The position numbers and the translations under genes were made by a program. Of a DNA stretch of 64,000 nucleotides, positions 56,786 to 64,000 are shown one piece after another. The first letter of the stretch is position 1; the number at the start of each line of letters is the position of its first letter. The notes under the pieces are model-generated. The model worked only from the letters and a program-made list of their open reading frames with translations. It searched no databases and was not told the origin of the DNA. This stretch comes from Mikania micrantha (lineage: Eukaryota > Streptophyta > Magnoliopsida > Asterales > Asteraceae), in the NCBI GenBank assembly GCA_009363875.1, contig CM018690.1, positions 18,245,692 to 18,309,691 of the forward strand. The letters run 5' to 3'.

Positions 56786-59600
56786 TTGCAGCAGGTAGAC
56801 TTACCCAAACGAGATGTAAGATTCATGTTGGTTTATCTCAAACTTAAAAGGAAACTGACCTGAATAATTTACATGAAAGTAAAATATAAACAAACTTACC
56901 TAGTTTATTTCCGCTCTTTAATAGGGACTCAGAGGAAAGAATGAAGACAAACTTTACTCCTATCATATTTGGGATATAATGGTTGCTCCGAAAGAGTCAG
57001 CGTTTCAAAGTTATCGTTTGAAGCTAACAAACCCAATGTTTTTAATGTTATTTTTACAAAATAAGAAAACGAGCATTAAATTAGTGTAATTTTATTTTTG
57101 TCTTTTGAGGGCCTACATATATATACATTCAATGGTAGAGCTTTAACGTTTTGAAAGGGGGCGGACGTAAACCACACATGTTACTTTTTTGAAGCGAGTG
57201 GGCGAAACCAATACTTAAAACATAAATAATCCTTCGGTCGAAAAATGAACACTACGGATGGAAAAAATAGCGAGTGGTGGCCCCCGGCCTCTATTAAGCT
57301 TTGTTAATGTATGTATTATACGTGTGCTTCACAAATAGGACATAAATGAAGTGGAATATAAATATAGGTATCGAATTGAAGAAAATAAAGTGATGGTTTT
57401 GTTATTTACAAAGGTTGTTCTTAACGATGGTATACGTGAAATATAAGATCATCAACCTATGTTCAAAATGAAGAAACATGAATTATTATTTAAACTAATA
57501 AAAAACCAAAATCGGTTGAAACCGAGCCGAATTTTCTTCACATGTAAACCACATGGAACCGAAACTGATTTGACTTTTGTTGATTGGAACATGCTTGAGG
57601 AAATAAAAATTATTCGCCTGTAGGCTCTAGACAACAGAGATGGCAAAAAACCGATTCTGGATCCGATTTTATACGAACCAAGGGATGCATATGGTTCTAG
57701 TATCTCAGAGAAATGAGACATGAAACATAATTATCGGAACCGGTTACATATTTATCCGGCCAAAACCCGAACTTGAACCGTCCAAAAACCGGTTGAAGCC
57801 GATCAAAAACTGAACATAACCAGAACCGTTTATTGAATTTGTTTATCATAACCAAAACTGATTTTTTGGTTGAAAAAAAAAACCCGGTTTGCTTCAACCA
57901 CAAATGCTACTTAATAAAACTTGACTAGATATATTTGTTTGTTATATAAATATGCATGAGGGTTTACAATCATATTATTATTGGAGATTGATGGTGGTTC
58001 TGGTAAAAATGAAAAATAAAAAATAAAAAGTAAAATAAAGCCTCATAGAATTTAGGACTTAGCGATTTCTAGCCTATGCAATAAGTGATTGTGAATTTGT
58101 GATATGGGATTATGGGGTACCAAACTGATAAACACTAAACAGTGTGTCGTTTTCGGATAGTTTTATGTTATTTTCGTATGGGTTAATCTTAGAATTGGGC
58201 TTGACAAAAGGGCTTTTAAGAACTATACTAGACAATGCAAATAAACTTGGAGAGGATGGGCCTGGGAGTGGGAGATATCCGACCCAACATGGCCCAACGG
58301 TGGAATTTTTTATTTTTTTAATACAACAATAAAATATGTTAGGACAACTGCCACAACTCACAAGGCAGAAAGAAGCCCAATTAGAGGAGAGAAACTTGTG
58401 GTCTTGAAATACAAAATTGAACGCATTACAATAGATGCAGACCAACATATGTAACTTTCCGGTTAACCACTAAATCATGTCGCAAGTAAGGTTTCACCCT
58501 TTCAAGGAGTCATGTAAAAGAGTTTACTTAATAGGATGGGTTCGACACTGGTAAAACAAGATGTGAGAGCTCGCAACTGCTCAATATATACTCGGTTTAA
58601 TATGGGTATTCACTAAAATAAATTTGAGTTGAAAACAATCAGAAAAAAACAGCATCACCACTGCATCACAAACTTATTTTTTTATGGCGTCTTGTTGCGG
58701 CGGCGGCTTTGGAGCCGCCATAGTGATGTTGTTGCAATGACGATGTTGTAGGTTGTGTCAGTAGTTGGTGCTAGCGACGTTGAGGGTGCATGTGGTACAC
58801 AACTAACTAATATTTGGCTTACATTAATCAATGCATCATAACACATTAAATATCTTAAAAGTTAATTTTGGAAACAATATTTGAGTTCTTTCCCTAAAAA
58901 GTTCAAATTGTTTATGAAGATTAAGAACCAATCTTATCTATCAAATTGATTCTCCAATTGATAAGCATCGTTCTATTATTAAACCAAATTATCTCCCCCA
59001 ATAATCTATCAATTATGAATATTATTCAAAGATCAATCCTATCAAACATTTTTCAAAATAACTTATGACATGATGTTTTACATGTCATATTGCACCTGCT
59101 TGTGTAAAAACTCCTAAATTGATCGATCGAAGTTTCGCATTTCTTGATCAAAGGATAAGAGTATATTAGGCATATGATAAGGGTTTAAGTCTGCAATGAC
59201 TGACTGACTCCTCATAAAGTGATATAAGACTTTGAAGACCTTTGAATATCGTAATAACTAATAAGTCATATATCCATAAAACGCAAAACTCTAAAGACCT
59301 AACATGGTTTACGCATAGGGTGGTACTGGTGACGTACTGATCTCACCTTCGATGTTTGAAAAAGTCGGCCACAAATTTTCTTTCAAGCCTTCTCTTATCT
59401 TGCAATGATCCTAGAAAAAATTCACTTATTTTTTTCCCCAAAATACTCTCTCTCTTTTTTTTTTTTTTTAATTTCTTTAGGAATATTCTAGAACAATCTG
59501 ATGTGACCAACTTTAGATCGAATTGCGTCTTAAGCATACACACTTTTGCAGCACAAAAATTCAAACAAAAGATGAACTTTTGATCAAAGATCCCAAAGTT
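56786..59600. other. Spacer with transposon fragments, no gene found
   Basis: 57130-57300 (AGGGGGCGGACGTAAACC ... GGCCCCCGGCC) and 57640-57900 (GAGATGGCAAAAAACCGATT, AACCGGTT words) resemble subterminal hAT sequence without ends. Short ORFs have no recognisable domain. Confidence 0.4.
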
Positions 59601-60280
59601 TTTCTCAAAATGTTAAAAATATGTATATATATTTTTATTCTTCAATTTTATAATTTTGTTTTCATGTATTTTTTGATACATGTATTTTGAGCTGGGCCAT
59701 ATTTGAGTTGCTGGACCTACTGGACTTGTTGAGGCTATTGTTGATGGGCTTATAGCTTGGATACACATGGGCTTTATGATTTGAGTCATCAGAAGTATAA
59801 AGGAGAAACTGAAGTCAGATATTTTGTCATCAGAGATCATCTTTTGTATTTTCTCAGGAGAGTTTGACAGGAGTCATTCATCACTCTTTTTTGTGTTTAG
59901 TTTATGCTTTCTTACACCTTATGAGATCTAAGGTTTTCTATCGAGAGTAGATCAAAATGATCTCTCGTGTTCTTGATCTGTTATCGTTTGTATTTGATTA
60001 TCATAGTGATGATCATGTATGCGTCTGATTGAGTCTGTACTTGTGAGGTTTGGATCTTGTGTTTGTTGAGTCTGTAAACATTGAGTCTTGTTCTATTAAT
60101 CACATATTCAAGAGAATCTGTAAGTTGTGATATCTTGTGCATTTTCTTGACACAAAAGTATAAATCGCAATGTTTTGATCAGATATTTGGATCCAGTTGA
60201 GATGTTCACTATTGTTTACAAGTTTTACTATTTGGCTCTAGGTTTTATAAGTTATTCATATAGTTTCAAACTCTAAAATT
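59601..60280. other. Possible solo LTR or leader-like sequence
   Basis: 59680-60230 is T/G-rich, unlike its surroundings, with GAGTCTGTAAAC, CTCGTGTTCTTGATCTG and GTGATCATG words, a texture like copia LTR U5 regions. No matching partner, PBS or target duplication found. Confidence 0.3.
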
Positions 60281-60289
60281 TGTGACATC

Positions 60290-60540
60290 TTTTTTTATTA
60301 GATTTTTATTTTTTTTATTGGATTTTGTTTTGTTCTGTATTTTCTATATTTAATTTTTTTGTACTATATTTTTGTTTTTTATACCGCATTTTATTTTTTT
60401 GTACTAAATTTTCTATATACAAGATTTTTGATTTTTTTCTACTAGATTTTAAATTTTTTTTATACTTCATTTTTTGTTTATTTGTACTTAATTTTGATTT
60501 TTGTATTGAATTTCTATTTTTATGTTTTTAGCATGTCAAT
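60290..60540. repeat. T-rich imperfect tandem repeat
   Basis: About ten degenerate copies of a TTTTTTGTACTAAATTTT-like unit of 18-25 bases. The Phe/Tyr-rich frame across it is a by-product. Confidence 0.7.
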
Positions 60541-63159
60541 ATCAAACTTCTATTGGTTTCTATTATTTTTAGACAAAAATCCCTTTATATTATATTCAAC
60601 CTCTATACACACACATAAAATGCTTTTGAAAAAATACCAAGAACAATCAATATTCCCTCTTCTATATTATGCTTTAACAGACATATATTCCCATTAATTT
60701 TGTCGTAATAACATATCTTTCGTTCCAGAAAAAAAAAAATAGAACCACGTTGCATTAATAAATTTATAAAGTGATGATCTTTGATTAAACGTGGATATTT
60801 TTTTTAAGACTATCGACAAAACAAGTGGGAACCAACAGGGCAACATCATGTCACCAATCATCATCGGTGCCCATTATTAAAAAACCCTCAAAACTAGTTA
60901 TTAATATTTTAGTTTCAGCCGATCGAATTGTTAAAAATTTTAGTTGATTAAATAATATTTAACTGCAACCTTTTAATTTAGTAGTTAACCTTTGACTTTA
61001 TAAAAGAAATTGGGTTTGAATTTGGGTTGAGTCATATTTGTTAAGACAACACCTAGTTATGTGGTTTTTCCTATGATGGATTCAGGTGTGTGCTTCAGAA
61101 CGTTAAATTCGAGTAATCGGTTAAACTCTTGTTTTGGTGTTAAAAATCTTGTTTTCAAATCTAAAAATTAATTAATAACTATAAGAAATAAATAATCCGT
61201 CAGTGCTATGATTTTAGTGGTGTAAGTTTATTTTTTATCGCTTATATCTATTTTTATCTTTGTTTACACTTAATCCTAAATAATGTATAATACTTATAAA
61301 AATTTAAAATATTTTTTTAAATAATTTTTTTACAAGTTACAAATTATTTAATTTTATATAATTCATGTAATATATATGTTTTTAACATAATATATTATAA
61401 TAATAGGTTGCAACTCATGCAATACACGGATTAAATGAGTGAAATATTATATGAGTGAAATATTTATAAAGTAAATATTAGTAAATAAAATAATAAATAA
61501 TTGAGAAACAACAAAAAGAAAAAAATTATAAATGGTTACTAAGAATTTTGGACTCAGAATTTGACACGTGATACGAGAAGTTACTTATTTGTTTTGTATA
61601 TCTAAGTATTACTTGTATTTTTAAACTTATGAAATTTTCATTCTACGTGTCTTTTCATTTTACACTACTTTTATTAATCTTTTACCTTTTGACCCCACAA
61701 AATCGAGCCATTATATAGGGGGTCAAATTCGTCACGACTACAAAACACATGTAAAAAATATGCGAAAAGTTAAAGTAACGGTCCTAATATTCATACACTA
61801 CCCCCTATCATGTATACATCTTGCTTGTGTAAAATCAATCACATCATACTCACATAATTTTTACTTATACATATTATTTAAATATTTTTTAAAATTAAAA
61901 AGTACGAAAATGTGATGTTATTGGTACACCGTTGCACCAATATCAATAGCCTAAAGTAAACAAGGATATAAACTGATTTAATAAAAAAAGCCATGTGTTA
62001 AATACACATATAAAAAATAGATTATTATTTAGTATATAACACAAGTTTAATTACACATAATTAATTTAATATAAATTAATTTTGTTGATAGTATAATGAC
62101 GGTACATAATTAAACTAGGTTATTATTCAGTATATTACACGAGTTTAAATAAAAAAAATATTAAATAATCAATTGTGAAAATTTAGAAATTATAAAGTAA
62201 TTTTTTTGAGATATAATATCACTAAAATTATGTATAAGTGACTACTTTATACTGGTAACTGATCCAATTATAGTAAAAAACAATTTTGATCAATTAATTG
62301 GTTCAATTTTTTTTTGCTCGATTAAGGTATTAGGGTTTGAAAAGTTGACTGGTTAGCCTGACTTTTAATTTTCAAACTGATTAACCGCTGGTTAACATAC
62401 ATGTGCACCTCTGGCCCTACACAACATATAAGGAAGCTAGGAAATTTGATTTCCAGTTCAACCAGCTGTTTGGCTCGGCTCGGCTCGGTTATAACATAAA
62501 TTTATGAAAATAGAAGGGTAATGGGGGTTGAATCTTACATGGAAAGCCAATTGTATTAAAAGTGATGAAATTCGATTTGAGTTCAAGAGTTTAAGCCTCG
62601 TTTAAGACGAGTTAGTGTAAAAAAGAAAAAAAAAAGTATGAAAGATATCAATAATTGATCAGATATTTAATTTGAGGCGCAAGAACGTTGGCAACATGAG
62701 GACAATATAACTACATTCGATCATAATTTTTTTATTTCAACACATGTTGGTTACACATGAAATATATATAATATCATAAAGACGATTAGTTAACATATAT
62801 ATTTGATTTAAATTCATTCTTTTTATGCTTATACATAATAATAACAATAACAATGCTTTAGGTGAACTCATAATCGCTCTTGTAAAAAAGAAATAAAAAA
62901 AAACGAAAAAAAAAACAATAATAATGGACTTCTATTTTAATTTTCTTTAAGAAAAATATGATGAAATGTATATATTTTTTTCTTTGAAGATAAAGATGAG
63001 AGATGTGCGGAAACCCCAACGTCATATCCTATGAAATTGAAGATTATCCTTTTATTTTATTAAAAAAAATGTAAAACACAATAAGAAATCTTAAAAATTC
63101 AGATCAAAAATACCAGTCAAACAATGAGAAAGCATGTTCATATGACTATATGTTGTATC
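60541..63159. other. AT-rich spacer with repeat debris
   Basis: Includes Helitron-like motifs at about 61400-61425 and, reversed, 62113-62142, and a short GGCTCGGCTCGGCTCGG scrap at 62472-62488 from the CGAGC hAT family. No gene recognised. Confidence 0.45.
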
Positions 63160-63585
63160 TCAGGCATACATTCTTGAAACAGCATGACTTTTACTCCTTG
63201 GAAACACAGAATTTAATCTTAAATCAGCCTCAAATTCACAAGTCTTGTCTTCATCGATTCGACCAACAGCCGCGCTTTGACTGCGCGGCACCACAGGCGG
63301 CACAGCCTGTTGCCGCCCGATAAAGCCAGGATCCAACCTCTTACCCAAGCTTCTGGTGGAAGCAATCCTCACCAGCTCCGCAAAATCATCGTCGGTTCTT
63401 GAAGACGCGGTGCTGTAGCTTCTGGGCAGACCGGAGGTGTAGGGACCCGTCGGACCACCCATACCAGAAGCACATCTGTACATGCTCGAGATGTACAAGT
63501 CTCGAATCTTGCAGGCAACTCGTAGTGGTGCCTTTAATACCCTGATTGCTATTGAAGGCTTTTTTTGGGCATCTTTTTGGTCCAT
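63160..63585 (-). CDS. small basic Ser-rich protein with repeated PRS(Y/Q/K)S motifs, function unknown
   Basis: A 141-residue open reading frame starting at an ATG at 63585. Seen: a Lys-rich N-terminus (MDQKDAQKKP), an amphipathic basic segment (IRVLKAPLRVACKIRDLYI), a Gly-rich stretch, then three similar motifs PRSYS, PRSQSAAVGR and PRSKSHAVSR separated by acidic and charged stretches, ending in MYA. There is no signal peptide and no membrane segment. The layout, with a basic helix followed by Arg-x-Ser motifs that look like phosphorylation or membrane-association sites, recalls small uncharacterised plant-specific proteins, but I cannot assign a family name with certainty. Base composition is clearly less AT-rich than the surroundings and codon use is orderly, which supports a real gene. 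A TATA-like box lies about 45 bases upstream. A spliced upstream exon cannot be excluded, but the compact ATG context makes a single-exon gene likely. Confidence 0.72.
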   Translation of the reverse strand: MDQKDAQKKPSIAIRVLKAPLRVACKIRDLYISSMYRCASGMGGPTGPYTSGLPRSYSTASSRTDDDFAELVRIASTRSLGKRLDPGFIGRQQAVPPVVPRSQSAAVGRIDEDKTCEFEADLRLNSVFPRSKSHAVSRMYA

Positions 63586-63626
63586 TTTGGAAGAAGATTG
63601 AAGGAGGGTAATGATGTTGGTATTTT

Positions 63627-63634
63627 TTTTATAG
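63627..63634 (-). promoter_or_regulatory. TATA-like box of the 63160-63585 gene
   Basis: On the minus strand the sequence reads CTATAAAA about 42-49 bases before the ATG at 63585, implying a short 5' leader. Position and sequence fit a plant TATA box; no other evidence. Confidence 0.4.
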
Positions 63635-64000
63635 GGTATTGTAAAACGATTGGCGGAAGGTTGCTGTTTTATATTTTTGGGTATCTTGAAATGAAAGTAA
63701 ATATATAATAAAGGTATGGATAATTACATATATATGCGTAGACTATTTCGTCATGTATGCTTGGAAAAGGTCTAACAAAGGAATATGGTCATATGCTGTT
63801 GTATAAATAACCTCCGCCGTTACAAATGTCAAATTGTTACAATAATCTCATGATTTTATAAAAAGTATACCTGGTTTTATATACTTTTATACACAACCTA
63901 ACTTTAATATATAACTCTTAAACTTATTTTACACACACATATATATCTAGAGATTGTATTATATAAAAATTGGATCCTAAAAAGCAAATTCTTAACATGT

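Noticed and set aside
58110..58448. 112-residue minus-strand ORF with several Cys
   Set aside because: No recognisable domain, poor start context, and an overlapping ORF on the other strand; chance opening is likely.
60325..60697. Phe/Tyr-rich hydrophobic ORFs that look like membrane proteins
   Set aside because: Produced by the T-rich tandem repeat at 60290-60540.

Overview
The window is nuclear DNA of a flowering plant. It is AT-rich, gene-poor and packed with plant transposons. It carries single-exon GT34 Golgi glycosyltransferase genes with an intact DSD motif, a eukaryotic tRNA-Thr(AGU), and members of most plant transposon classes. The repeat repertoire (hAT elements built on CGAGC words, MYB/PIF-like elements, Ty3 LTR families) suggests a eudicot, possibly Asteraceae. 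That placement is an impression from sequence style, not a demonstrated assignment.

Host genes are few. A GT34 gene lies at 18585-19853 (+) and a diverged GT34 paralogue at 39951-41332 (-), about 20 kb apart and transcribed toward each other. The first is open but has two short in-frame deletions. The second keeps the full family length but has a one-base frameshift. A tRNA-Thr lies at 56107-56180 (+), and a small basic serine-rich protein gene at 63160-63585 (-).

Region by region: 1-18 kb holds hAT elements with 8-bp target duplications (309, 5127, 8033, 10275, 15673), a PIF/Harbinger derivative (1771), a tRNA-derived SINE with its duplication (3140) and decayed Ty1/copia pieces (5.6 and 8.3-9.9 kb). 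Between the GT34 genes sit a nearly full-length L1-type LINE (21075-26608, minus) whose 5' end is capped by the 3' part of a 5S rRNA, and a Ty3/gypsy composite of three LTRs and two complementary, internally deleted bodies (27200-34550). The composite is bounded by a single 5-bp duplication. A copia remnant follows at 37.3-38.7 kb. From 41 to 56 kb come a minisatellite ending at a Helitron-like terminus (44.1-44.8), a CACTA element containing a nested hAT (45248-47573), a Mutator-like element filled with GCGAT/ATCGC words (48015-49544), a Harbinger MITE (50350), a 9-bp-TSD MITE (51648), a CTAGGCG-rich hAT-like element (52481) and a large foldback (55.2-55.6). The remainder to 63 kb is mostly uncharacterised AT-rich spacer.

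The strongest observations are the 5S rRNA/LINE chimera, the three-LTR composite, the GCGAT-word Mutator-like element and the reciprocal damage in the two GT34 paralogues. No multi-gene pathway is visible; the only functional link is the GT34 pair, expected in cell-wall or mucilage polysaccharide galactosylation.
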